NCBI GenBank assembly: GCA_024234955.1 | Contig: JACKNK010000002.1 | Coordinates: forward strand, 372,001 to 436,000 | Source of the DNA: Gammaproteobacteria bacterium | GTDB taxonomy: Bacteria; Pseudomonadota; Gammaproteobacteria; JACKNK01 | Length of the DNA: 64,000 nt | Direction: 5' to 3' | Part shown: in pieces, positions 41,885-49,821 of the stretch | How positions within the stretch are numbered: position 1 is the first letter of the stretch | Layout of the letters: every line of letters starts with the position of its first letter | Made by a program: the position numbers and the translations under genes | Notes under the pieces: model-generated | Told to the model about the DNA's origin: nothing | Seen by the model: only the letters and a program-made list of their open reading frames with translations | Database searches by the model: none

Positions 41885-43027
41885 ATGATTCTCGATTACG
41901 ACGTTTTGAAAGTGATCTGGTGGGTGCTGGTCGGCGTGCTGCTGATCGGTTTCGCCATCACCGACGGCATGGACATGGGCGTCGGCAACCTGCTGCGCGT
42001 GGTCGGCAAGACCGACGAAGAGCGCCGCGTCATCATCAACACCATCGGCCCGCACTGGGACGGCAATCAGGTCTGGCTGATCACCGCCGGCGGCGCGATC
42101 TTCGCGGCCTGGCCGGCGGTCTACGCGGCGGCCTTCTCGGGCTTCTACGTGGCCATGCTGCTGGTCCTGTTCGCGCTGTTCTTCCGACCGGTCGGCTTCG
42201 ACTACCGCTCCAAGCTGGGTGACGCCAAATGGCGCAACGCCTGGGATTGGGGCCTGTTCGCCGGCGGCGCGGTGCCGTCTCTGGTGTTCGGCGTGGCCTT
42301 CGGCAACCTGCTGCTGGGTGTGCCGTTCCAGCTCGATCCGCTGCTGCGCCCGAGCTACACCGGCAACTTCTTCGGCCTGCTGAACCCGTTCTCGCTGGTC
42401 GCCGGGACCTTGAGCTTCGCGATGCTGTCCATGCACGGCGGCCTGTGGATGCAGATGCGCGTGCAGGATGACATCGCCGCCCGCGCCAAGCCGTGGATCC
42501 GGATCACCGGTCTGGTCTCCATCGCCGCGTTCGCGATCGCCGGTCTGTGGCTGTACCTCGGTGTCGACGGCTACCGCGTGGTGTCCATGCCGGCCACCGA
42601 CGCGCTGCCCAACCCGCTGGCCAAGGAAGTCGCGGTCGAGGCGGGTGCCTGGTTCGCCAACTACGCCGCCTACCCGTGGATGATGCTGGCCCCGATCGTC
42701 GGCTTCGTCGGCTTCGCGATGGCGATCTTCGCCTCGGCGTCCAACCGTCCGGGCTGGGGCTTCGTGTTCAGCAGCCTGGCGATGACCGGCGTAATCCTGA
42801 CCGCCGGCTTCACCATGTTCCCGTTCGTGATGCCGAGCAGCATCATGCCGGGCGCCAGCTTCACGCTGTGGGATGCCTCGTCCAGTCATCTGACCCTGAC
42901 CGTCATGTTCTGGGCGGCGGTGATCTTCGTGCCGATCGTGCTCAGCTACACCATCTGGACCTACTACAAGATGTGGGGCCGGGTGACCGTCGAGCAGATC
43001 CGCGAAACCGCGCACTCCGCGTACTAA
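41885..43027 (+). CDS. cydB: Cytochrome bd ubiquinol oxidase subunit II
   Basis: 380 residues with about nine helices, normal length. N-terminus IWWVLVGVLLIGFAITDGMD and GPHWDGNQVWLITAGGAIFA are diagnostic. It is the structural partner of CydA. AGAGAG precedes the start. The gene is separated from cydA by a REP-like palindrome and followed 30 bases later by cydX. Confidence 0.97.
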   Translation: MILDYDVLKVIWWVLVGVLLIGFAITDGMDMGVGNLLRVVGKTDEERRVIINTIGPHWDGNQVWLITAGGAIFAAWPAVYAAAFSGFYVAMLLVLFALFFRPVGFDYRSKLGDAKWRNAWDWGLFAGGAVPSLVFGVAFGNLLLGVPFQLDPLLRPSYTGNFFGLLNPFSLVAGTLSFAMLSMHGGLWMQMRVQDDIAARAKPWIRITGLVSIAAFAIAGLWLYLGVDGYRVVSMPATDALPNPLAKEVAVEAGAWFANYAAYPWMMLAPIVGFVGFAMAIFASASNRPGWGFVFSSLAMTGVILTAGFTMFPFVMPSSIMPGASFTLWDASSSHLTLTVMFWAAVIFVPIVLSYTIWTYYKMWGRVTVEQIRETAHSAY

Positions 43028-43057
43028 GCGCACACCGAATCAAGAGAGGTAATAGTC

Positions 43058-43201
43058 ATGTGGTACTTCACCTGGATCCTCGGCGTGCTGCTCGCCGCGT
43101 CGCTCGGCGTCATCAACGTCATGTGGCTGGAACACGAAGGCATGGACGAAGACAGCTGCACCGGTACGCCGGACGAATGCGGCGGCCGAATGGAAGGCTG
43201 A
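43058..43201 (+). CDS. cydX: Cytochrome bd small subunit CydX
   Basis: 47 residues. It begins MWYFTWILGVLLAASLGVIN, the exact pattern of CydX (MWYF-WILG), with one transmembrane helix followed by an acidic tail that holds two cysteines. CydX stabilises the hemes of cytochrome bd. AGAGAGG lies upstream, and a terminator 36 bases after the stop ends the cydABX operon. Confidence 0.93.
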   Translation: MWYFTWILGVLLAASLGVINVMWLEHEGMDEDSCTGTPDECGGRMEG

Positions 43202-43236
43202 CAACGCTTTCATGGTGGCCCAGGGATGGGACGAAA

Positions 43237-43266
43237 GGCCCGACGGGTAACCGCCGGGCCTTTTTT
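43237..43266 (+). terminator. Rho-independent terminator of cydABX
   Basis: Stem GGCCCGACGG / CCGCCGGGCC (one G-U pair), loop GTAA, followed by six T. Confidence 0.9.
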
Positions 43267-43639
43267 GCTCTGCGCGTGCCAAGAACTGAACCCGATTGCG
43301 CGGGGTCGCCAGGGGGCCGCGTACGAGGCAGGATGGCAAGCTTCGAGTGTCGTTTCCGTTTGGTATAGATCGATGAATACGTCAGCCACATCCTCCGGAT
43401 GGTGAGAAAAAGACCTGATCCGCGCCCTTTTAGCTGCCAAAACGCCGGACATTTTTGGTTCGGTGTCATGTCAGCATACGAATAAGCAAGCCGGTGTGAG
43501 GTGCTGTTTTACGCATCCGATGCAACTATGGGTCGGCGGCCCCGGATATCGATCCGCCTCACGGCACGCACCTCCGATAAAACGGTGATCATGCCCGGCC
43601 CTGTTAAGCTCCCGGCGGTCTTCCGCCATCCTCACCGCC
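43267..43639. other. Intergenic region before mgtE
   Basis: About 370 bases with no convincing gene. It should hold the mgtE promoter. I looked for a magnesium-responsive leader (M-box-like or mgtA-like peptide) and could not support one by eye. Confidence 0.4.
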
Positions 43640-45070
43640 ATGTCCGCGCACTCCGACGAACGCCTGCAAGCCAATGTGGATCATGTGGTCTCGTTGCTGC
43701 ATCGCAACGACATGGTCGAAGCGCTGGTGCACGCCCAGAAGCAGCCCCGCCAGGAGCTGGTCGAAAGCATCGTGCACCGTCAGCAGCTTGCGGCCCTGCA
43801 GTCCAAGTTGCGGCGCATGCATTTCGCCGATCTGGCGCACGTGCTCGAAGTCTTGCCTCTGGAAGAGCGCGGCGTGGTCTGGTCGCTGCTTGCCGATCCG
43901 ATACGTGCCGAGGCCCTGCTGGAGGTCAACGACGCGGTCCGGGGACAGTTGATCGATTCGACCCCACCTGAGGAATTGTTGCGTGCGGTGGCCGGGTGCG
44001 ATGCCGATGATCTTGCGTATCTGCGCGAAGAACTGCCGGCGGATGTGTTCGCGCAGGCGATGGAAGGGCTGGCTGACGCCGATCGACATTGGGTCAGCAC
44101 CTCGATGTCGTACGCCGAGGATTCGGTCGGACATCTGATGAGCCGGGAGATTGTCACCGTAACGGCGCTGCAGACCATCGGCGAGGCGATTGTCGGTCTG
44201 CGGAGTCATGCGAAGCTGCCCCACAACACGGACAAGATATTCGTCCTCGATGCGCGCGGTGCGCTTTCGGGCGTGCTGTTCCTCGAAGACCTGCTGCTGG
44301 AAGACCCGGCTCGGTCGATCGCCGAGGCCCAGCGCAAGAGCGTGGTCAGTTTCAAGCCGGAAGACAGTGCCGCCGATGCGGCCCTGGCCTTCGAACGCTA
44401 TGACCTGACCTCGGCGCCGGTGGTGAATGCGCGGGGCAAGTTGCTCGGGCGTTTGAGCATCGATGAGCTGATGGACTATCTCCACGACGAAGCCCATGAG
44501 GACGTACTCAACATTGCCGGTCTGATGGACGAGGAGGACTTGTTCGCCAATCTGCGCAGCGCCATTCGCAACCGCTGGTTGTGGCTGTTCGTCAATCTGA
44601 TCACGGCGTTCATTGCCTCTCAGGTCATCGATGCGTTCAGCGATGCCATCGGGCAACTGGTGGCGCTAGCGGCGCTGATGCCGATCGTTGCGTCTGTCGG
44701 CGGGAATACCGGCAATCAGACCACGGCGCTGGTCGTGCGCGGTCTGGCAATGAATCAGATCAGTCTGGTCAATCTCGGTCCGATCCTGCGCAAGGAGCTG
44801 AGCGTCGCGCTGGTGAGTGGCCTGTTCTGGGGTGGCGTGGTGGGGCTGTTCGCGGGTCTGATCTATCACCAGCTCGCCTTGTCCGTGGTCATTGCGGTCG
44901 CGCTGTTGCTCAATCTGGTGGTCGCGGCATTGACCGGCGTCCTGGTGCCATTCGCGCTGCATCGATTCGGACGTGACCCGGCGATGGGTGCCAGCGTATT
45001 GCTGACGTTCACCACCGACAGCATGGGGTTCCTGATCTTTTTGGGATTGGCGAGTCACTTCTTGATCTGA
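43640..45070 (+). CDS. mgtE: Magnesium transporter MgtE
   Basis: 476 residues, normal length. N domain of helical repeats about 10-135 (HFADLAHVLEVLPLEER), paired CBS domains about 140-260 (VGHLMSREIVTVTALQTIGE; FVLDARGALSGVLFLEDLLL), plug helix, then five transmembrane helices with the signature MPIVASVGGNTGNQTTALVVRG. A gated Mg2+ channel controlled by cytoplasmic Mg2+. Monocistronic. Confidence 0.95.
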   Translation: MSAHSDERLQANVDHVVSLLHRNDMVEALVHAQKQPRQELVESIVHRQQLAALQSKLRRMHFADLAHVLEVLPLEERGVVWSLLADPIRAEALLEVNDAVRGQLIDSTPPEELLRAVAGCDADDLAYLREELPADVFAQAMEGLADADRHWVSTSMSYAEDSVGHLMSREIVTVTALQTIGEAIVGLRSHAKLPHNTDKIFVLDARGALSGVLFLEDLLLEDPARSIAEAQRKSVVSFKPEDSAADAALAFERYDLTSAPVVNARGKLLGRLSIDELMDYLHDEAHEDVLNIAGLMDEEDLFANLRSAIRNRWLWLFVNLITAFIASQVIDAFSDAIGQLVALAALMPIVASVGGNTGNQTTALVVRGLAMNQISLVNLGPILRKELSVALVSGLFWGGVVGLFAGLIYHQLALSVVIAVALLLNLVVAALTGVLVPFALHRFGRDPAMGASVLLTFTTDSMGFLIFLGLASHFLI

Positions 45071-45170
45071 GGCGCTTCAGACGGGTGATGAAACCCCTGG
45101 CCATAGGCGTTGTCTATCGAGAAACATGGAAAATCCGATCAATATCCTTAATAAACGTGGCTAAAAAATC

Positions 45171-45183
45171 TTGACTAAGTCGA
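45171..45183. promoter_or_regulatory. Near-palindrome before the IscR-like gene
   Basis: TTGACT-A-AGTCGA lies about 80 bases before the start and may be a -35 element or an autoregulatory operator of the Rrf2 protein. Only one mismatch breaks the symmetry. Confidence 0.35.
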
Positions 45184-45261
45184 TTGGTTATTTCATCCTG
45201 ATTACCAAGTAGCCCGCTGGGTTATTTGTTTTCTGTCTAAGAACATTGAAGGTGACCAAAC

Positions 45262-45738
45262 ATGCGACTGTCTTCCAAAAGCCGATATGCCGTGATGGCT
45301 ATGATGGACTTGGCCCTGCACGAGCAGCATGGACCGGTAACCCTGACCGATATTTCCGTTTCCCAGGGTATCTCGCTGTCCTACCTGGAGCAGCTGTTCT
45401 CCCGCCTGCGCAAATCCGGACTGGTTCAGGGGATGCGCGGTCCCGGCGGCGGTTATCGCCTCGCCAAGGACGCCTCGGAGATCACCATGGCGGACATCGT
45501 TGCGGCCGTCGATGAGCAGCCGCGTCCGGCGCCGAGCTGGCGTCCGAAGGGCGGCTCCGGTATGAGCGAGCCCTACCTGACCCACCAGCTGTGGCGCGAA
45601 GTCAGCGGTCGTCTGTTCCAGCATCTGGAAGAAATGACTCTGGCTGAGTTCACCGATCGCGAAGAGATTCGCGATACTGCGGAGCGTCAGGACCACCTGT
45701 ACCGCTGGGGCTGGAACGGTCGCAAGACCGCTGCCTGA
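45262..45738 (+). CDS. IscR-like Rrf2-family regulator lacking the Fe-S cysteines
   Basis: 158 residues. The winged helix-turn-helix is almost that of IscR (MRLSSKSRYAVMAMMDLAL, ISLSYLEQLFSRLRKSGLVQ, GPGGGYRLAKDA). In IscR three cysteines (92, 98, 104) and H107 hold a [2Fe-2S] cluster; here the aligned stretch is SWRPKGGSGMSEPYLTH, with Trp, Ser and Tyr at the cysteine positions and the His kept. The whole protein has no cysteine. It therefore cannot bind a cluster in the known way and may act like permanently apo-IscR. No isc or suf genes are nearby. Confidence 0.9.
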   Translation: MRLSSKSRYAVMAMMDLALHEQHGPVTLTDISVSQGISLSYLEQLFSRLRKSGLVQGMRGPGGGYRLAKDASEITMADIVAAVDEQPRPAPSWRPKGGSGMSEPYLTHQLWREVSGRLFQHLEEMTLAEFTDREEIRDTAERQDHLYRWGWNGRKTAA

Positions 45739-45760
45739 TCGGTCTCCAGTCCGGTGTGAA

Positions 45761-45788
45761 GAGGCCCGCCATTGGCGGGCCTCTTTTG
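45761..45788 (+). terminator. Rho-independent terminator of the IscR-like gene
   Basis: Stem GAGGCCCGCC / GGCGGGCCTC, loop ATT, followed by TTTTGTTT. Confidence 0.88.
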
Positions 45789-45808
45789 TTTGTGGCGGTT
45801 GATAACGC

Positions 45809-45880
45809 GTAAGGCGGACACCCGAAGGGGTTCCGCCGATTTGTCCGGACCCGGCGGAACCCTTCCGGTGTCCGCCCTAC
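45809..45880. repeat. Palindromic repeat A
   Basis: GGCGGACACCCGAAGGGGTT and the inverted AACCCTTCCGGTGTCCGCC flank a short centre and end in CCTAC. Same family as repeat C at 46084-46156. Confidence 0.8.
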
Positions 45881-45957
45881 GGATCGGGAATCGCCGAGTC
45901 GTTCAGGGGGCTTTCCCCGATTGGGGATCGCGTCGGATCACGACCGCGTTCCAGTTC

Positions 45958-46068
45958 GTAGGATGTGGTGAGCAACGCGAACCGCATCGATCGCGTCGAC
46001 ACCCAAGGCCACGGCAGGCATCCCCGGCCCCCGGAGTGATGCGGTTCACTGCGTTCACCACATCCTAC
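45958..46068. repeat. Palindromic repeat B
   Basis: GTAGGATGTGGTGAGCAACG at the left pairs with CGTTCACCACATCCTAC at the right (one small mismatch region), and inner arms AACCGCAT / ATGCGGTT extend the stem. It belongs to a different family from A and C. Confidence 0.8.
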
Positions 46069-46083
46069 GTGGCTTCGATAGGC

Positions 46084-46156
46084 AGAGCGGATACCCGAAG
46101 GGGTTCCGCCGTATTGAGCGCCGATTCGGCGGAACCCCTTCGGGTATCCGCCCTAC
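46084..46156. repeat. Palindromic repeat C (same family as A)
   Basis: GCGGATACCCGAAGGGGTTC and the exact inverse GAACCCCTTCGGGTATCCGC form a near-perfect long hairpin ending in CCTAC. Confidence 0.82.
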
Positions 46157-46175
46157 GAGTAGACCGCCACAAACG

Positions 46176-46206
46176 AAAAAGGCCCGCCAAAAGGCGGGCC
46201 TCTTTA
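46176..46206. terminator. Bidirectional terminator, mainly for prkB
   Basis: AAAAAGGCCCGCC-AAAA-GGCGGGCCTCTTT. Together with the adjoining ACCGCCACAAACG it is an inverted copy of the terminator region at 45761-45800. Confidence 0.85.
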
Positions 46207-46237
46207 GCGCTTCCGGCTAAGCCGGCAAAGCCGTCAA

Positions 46238-47104
46238 TCAACCCCGCTCGTCCATCATCTTTTCGATGATCGGAGCCAGGATGATCTCCATCGCAAAGCC
46301 CATCTTGCCGCCCGGCACCACAATGGTGTTACGACGCGACATGAACGAGCCCTGGAGCATCGCCAGCAGGTGATCGAAGTCGATGTTGAACTTCGCCGGA
46401 TCGCGGAAGCGGATGACCACGAAGCTCTCGTCCGGAGTCGGGATGTCGCGGGCGATGAACGGGTTGGAGGTGTCGACCGTGGACACACGCTGGAAGTTGA
46501 TGTCGCTGCGCGAGAACTGCGGGGTGATGTGGTTCACGTAATCCGGCATGCGGCGAAGGATGGTGTCCACGATCGCCTCGGCGGAGTAACCGCGCTCGGC
46601 GCCGTCACGGTGAATCTTCTGGATCCACTCCAGGTTGACGATCGGCACCACGCCGACGAGAAGATCAACGTGCTGGGCGACATTGGCGTCGTCGGTCACC
46701 ACACCACCGTGCAGGCCTTCATAAAACAGCAGGTCGGTGCCCGGGGCCATTTCTTCCCAGGGGGTGAATTCACCCGGTTCCTGACCCGGATAGGCGGCCG
46801 CCTCTTCCTTGGAGTGGAGGTAATAACGACGCTTGCAGCCGCCGGTCTTGCCATAGGTCTCGAAGGTCTCGGCGAGCACGTCGAACAGGTTGGCTTCCGG
46901 GCCGAAGTGGCTCAGGGTGCCGGTGGTGTCCTTGGCGACGGCTTCGCGCATCTCGACGCGGTTGTAACGGTGGTAGCTGTCACCTTCAATGACCAGCGGC
47001 TTGATGCCGTCGCGGTAGAAGATGTGCTCGAAAGCGCGCTTGACCGTGGTGGTGCCGGCACCGGAAGAGCCGGTAACGGCGACGACGGGATGCTTCTTGG
47101 ACAT
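46238..47104 (-). CDS. prkB: Phosphoribulokinase
   Basis: 288 residues from MSKKHPVVAVTGSSGAGTTT; AGGAG lies 8 bases upstream and the longer in-frame reading is rejected. It phosphorylates ribulose 5-phosphate to ribulose 1,5-bisphosphate, the CO2 acceptor of the Calvin cycle. P-loop GSSGAGTTT, then GDSYHRYNR, FYEGLHGGV and RRMPDYVNHITPQFSRSDIN are typical of the octameric proteobacterial enzyme. It stands alone, with no rubisco or cbbR genes nearby. It is the best evidence for autotrophy in this window. Confidence 0.96.
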   Translation of the reverse strand: MSKKHPVVAVTGSSGAGTTTVKRAFEHIFYRDGIKPLVIEGDSYHRYNRVEMREAVAKDTTGTLSHFGPEANLFDVLAETFETYGKTGGCKRRYYLHSKEEAAAYPGQEPGEFTPWEEMAPGTDLLFYEGLHGGVVTDDANVAQHVDLLVGVVPIVNLEWIQKIHRDGAERGYSAEAIVDTILRRMPDYVNHITPQFSRSDINFQRVSTVDTSNPFIARDIPTPDESFVVIRFRDPAKFNIDFDHLLAMLQGSFMSRRNTIVVPGGKMGFAMEIILAPIIEKMMDERG

Positions 47105-47319
47105 GGTGTTCTCCTGCGCAGGATTGCGGCTGGATGGAAGCGGAGGGTTTGAGGAATGAGGTCGCCGTGGGCTTCGGAGCCAGCCCGTTTGTGGCGGAAC
47201 GCGCAATTTTGCCGGATGGCACGTAAGCGGGCAAGCTGGGCCCATCAAGCTTGTGTCTGCGCGATCAAGCGACTTGAATGAACCGCTCCCGTGACCCCAC
47301 CCGGACATAGAGATCTGGA

Positions 47320-48333
47320 ATGACCGACAAACCCCAGGATACCGTGCCACATCGCCTTGGCAGCCGAATTCCGACACCGCCAGATCCGCGCAAGCGCCAT
47401 GCCCCGTTGCCGGTCTGGGAGAAAAATCGGGGCGAACGCGATCCGCAAGCCCCTTCGCGCCTTGACAAGATCATGGCATCGGCAAGTTATCGACGTGCCG
47501 ATCAGGACACCGAATTCCTCGAACGCGAGGAAATGCGTGGCATTCGCCTGCAGCTCGAGTACGAAAAGGCGGAGCTGATACTTCGTGAACATGGGGTCGA
47601 TCACACCATTGTTGCCTTCGGCAGTACGCGCATCACCGAGCCGGCCGAAGCCGAACGGAAACGCACGGAAGCGGCAGCGGCGCTGGCGGCCAATCCTGGG
47701 GACGCGGCGCTGGCGGCGAAACTGGCGATCGCCGAACGCATCGTCGCCAAGAGTGGCTATTACGACGTGGCGCGGGAATTCGGGCGCATCGTCGCCAATT
47801 CGAACGGCCCACCGGCAAACTGCCGCATGTTGCTTATGACCGGCGGCGGCCCAGGCATGATGGAAGCGGCCAATCGGGGTGCGCATGACGTTGGCGGACG
47901 GACCGTCGGTCTGAATATCGATTTGCCGCACGAGCAATACCCGAATTGTTATCTCACCCCGGAACTGGCTCTGCGCTTCCGCTATTTTGCGCTGCGCAAG
48001 CTGCACTTCATGCTGCGTGCACGCGCGATCGTCGCGTTTCCCGGCGGATTCGGCACCATGGATGAGCTGTTCGAAGCCTTGACGCTGATTCAGACCCGGA
48101 CCATCCGACCATTGCCGATCATCCTGGTTGGGGAACAATTCTGGCGCGGCGCGATCAACTTCGAACACTTTGTCGATGAGGGCGTCATCGACGCCGAGGA
48201 TCTCGACATATTCTGGTTTGCCGAGACTGCCCAGGAGATATGGGACGGTATCCTCGATTGGCATAGATTGAATGGCAGCCCCTTGCCCACTTCTGGGCCC
48301 ACGACAGGGCCCATGACCGGAGATTCCCCGTGA
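47320..48333 (+). CDS. LOG-family protein (putative nucleotide 5'-monophosphate phosphoribohydrolase)
   Basis: 337 residues, longer than the minimal 190-residue LOG enzymes because of a basic N-terminal extension and an inserted Ala-rich helix near residues 110-145. The LOG/lysine-decarboxylase-like signatures are GGGPGMMEAANRGA and PGGFGTMDELFEALTL. LOG enzymes cleave nucleoside monophosphates at the N-glycosidic bond. The stop overlaps the next start (GTGA). Whether the substrate is AMP, IMP or a modified nucleotide cannot be told. Confidence 0.85.
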   Translation: MTDKPQDTVPHRLGSRIPTPPDPRKRHAPLPVWEKNRGERDPQAPSRLDKIMASASYRRADQDTEFLEREEMRGIRLQLEYEKAELILREHGVDHTIVAFGSTRITEPAEAERKRTEAAAALAANPGDAALAAKLAIAERIVAKSGYYDVAREFGRIVANSNGPPANCRMLLMTGGGPGMMEAANRGAHDVGGRTVGLNIDLPHEQYPNCYLTPELALRFRYFALRKLHFMLRARAIVAFPGGFGTMDELFEALTLIQTRTIRPLPIILVGEQFWRGAINFEHFVDEGVIDAEDLDIFWFAETAQEIWDGILDWHRLNGSPLPTSGPTTGPMTGDSP

Positions 48334-48749
48334 CCGAATCGGCATCCACGCGCAATTCCACGCTGCGCTTGATCATCGAAACCCTGATCGCACTGTTGTT
48401 GCTGGTATTGGTCGCGCAGAACATCGCGACACCGGGTAGCACGGTCGCGGGGACGGACTTCCAGGCCGTGGTGCTCGATTCCGGGCAGATATATATCGGT
48501 CGTCTGGAAAAGCTCGATACCGGCTGGCCGGTTATGCGAAACGTGATTCAGATCGCCCGGCGCAGCCAGGGTGAAGGCCAGCCACCGCAACTGGTGCTGG
48601 TACCCCGTGCGGCGGAACTCCACCGCCCTGACCATATGGTGCTCAATGCAACGCGCATCCAGAGCATCGAACCGGTCAGTCCCGATTCACCGATGATGCA
48701 GCAACTCAATGAGGCCATGCATCGCACTGCGGCGCCGGAAACGCCATAA
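48330..48749 (+). CDS. Small membrane-anchored hypothetical protein
   Basis: 139 residues from a GTG that overlaps the LOG stop. One hydrophobic helix at about 13-31 (LIIETLIALLLLVLVAQNIA) is followed by a compact soluble domain (DFQAVVLDSGQIYIGRLEKL). Translationally coupled to the LOG gene. I do not recognise the family. Confidence 0.65.
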   Translation: MTESASTRNSTLRLIIETLIALLLLVLVAQNIATPGSTVAGTDFQAVVLDSGQIYIGRLEKLDTGWPVMRNVIQIARRSQGEGQPPQLVLVPRAAELHRPDHMVLNATRIQSIEPVSPDSPMMQQLNEAMHRTAAPETP

Positions 48750-48809
48750 GACGATCTGGTGACGCGATTCCGGTCCCCGCGTGCTCGCGCGAGGACCGGA
48801 TAAATCCGC

Positions 48810-49706
48810 CTACAAGCGGTCTGCCTTGAAGGTGTTGCAGGCAGCGAGCGTGCCCTCGCTCAAACCACGCTTGAACCAGCGCACCCGCTGTTCGGAACTG
48901 CCGTGGGTGAAGCTGTCCGGGGTCACGTAGCCGCGAGCCTGCTTCTGCAGGCGGTCATCGCCAATCGCCGTTGCCGCAGTCAGCGCCTCCTCCACATCGC
49001 CCTGTTCAAGGATGTTGCGCGCCCGATCCGCATGATTCGCCCAGAGACCGGCGAAGCAATCCGCCTGCAACTCTTGCCGCACGGATAGCTGATTCGCCTC
49101 AGTCCTGGATACCTTGCGCTTGGCTTCCTGAACCTTGGGCGAGATGCCCAGCAAGGTCTGAACGTGATGGCCGACCTCATGGGCGATCACATACGCCTGA
49201 GCGAAGTCGCCCGGCGCGCCGTGACGACGTTTCAGGTCTTCGTAAAAGCTCAGGTCGATATAGACCTTGTGGTCGGCAGGACAATAGAACGGCCCCATTT
49301 CCGCTTCCCCGACCCCGCATCCGGAGCGGGTGGAACCGCTGAACAGCACTAACGCCGGCTCTTCATAAGTGTCGCCGGATGCCTTGAAGATCGCATGCCA
49401 GGTGTCTTCGGTGTCCGCGAGGACCACCGAGACGAAATCCGCCAACTGCCGCTGCTCCGGGCTGAGATTGGCTGGCCGCTGGGTTTGCGTGGTCGGCGCC
49501 AGTCCGATACCGCCACCGCCACCCAGGAAGATGCTCGGATCGACCCCGAAATACATCGCCACCAGCACCAGCACGATGGTGCCAAGGCCACCGCCGACGC
49601 TTTTCCCGCGCAGGGGTAGCCGTCGTCCACTGCCCAGGCCACCCAGCGTTGGTGCGCCACGACGATCTTCAATGTTGCTGCTGCGACGCCCCGTCTTCCA
49701 ACGCAT
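48810..49706 (-). CDS. YpfJ-type neutral zinc metallopeptidase
   Basis: 298 residues. A single transmembrane helix near residues 40-60 (GTIVLVLVAMYFGVDPSIFL) follows a basic, disordered N-terminus. The zinc site is AYVIAHEVGHHVQTLLG (HExxH), with GPFYCPADHKVYIDLSFYEDL before it and QADCFAGLWANHA (the third ligand region) after it, the layout of the YpfJ/KPN_02809 family. The catalytic domain probably faces the periplasm. Substrates are unknown. Confidence 0.9.
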   Translation of the reverse strand: MRWKTGRRSSNIEDRRGAPTLGGLGSGRRLPLRGKSVGGGLGTIVLVLVAMYFGVDPSIFLGGGGGIGLAPTTQTQRPANLSPEQRQLADFVSVVLADTEDTWHAIFKASGDTYEEPALVLFSGSTRSGCGVGEAEMGPFYCPADHKVYIDLSFYEDLKRRHGAPGDFAQAYVIAHEVGHHVQTLLGISPKVQEAKRKVSRTEANQLSVRQELQADCFAGLWANHADRARNILEQGDVEEALTAATAIGDDRLQKQARGYVTPDSFTHGSSEQRVRWFKRGLSEGTLAACNTFKADRL

Positions 49707-49821
49707 GTTCGAGCACTCCGATTAGGCCGTTTGAGCCCGGAGTGTAATGCCCGAATCAATACGGACACAGTCAAATCCGGGAACGGTCCTTTGGGCCGGT
49801 CGCGGACGATGCCGAGCTGGC

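Noticed and set aside
41846..43033. 395-codon open frame antisense to cydB
   Set aside because: Same kind of codon-bias shadow; extremely His/Arg/Gln/Glu-rich and without family features.
43267..43639. Possible magnesium riboswitch before mgtE
   Set aside because: No conserved M-box helices could be recognised by eye; a covariance-model search would settle it.
45809..46156. Possible CRISPR array in the palindrome block
   Set aside because: Units are inverted palindromes of two different families with irregular spacing, not direct repeats with unique spacers.
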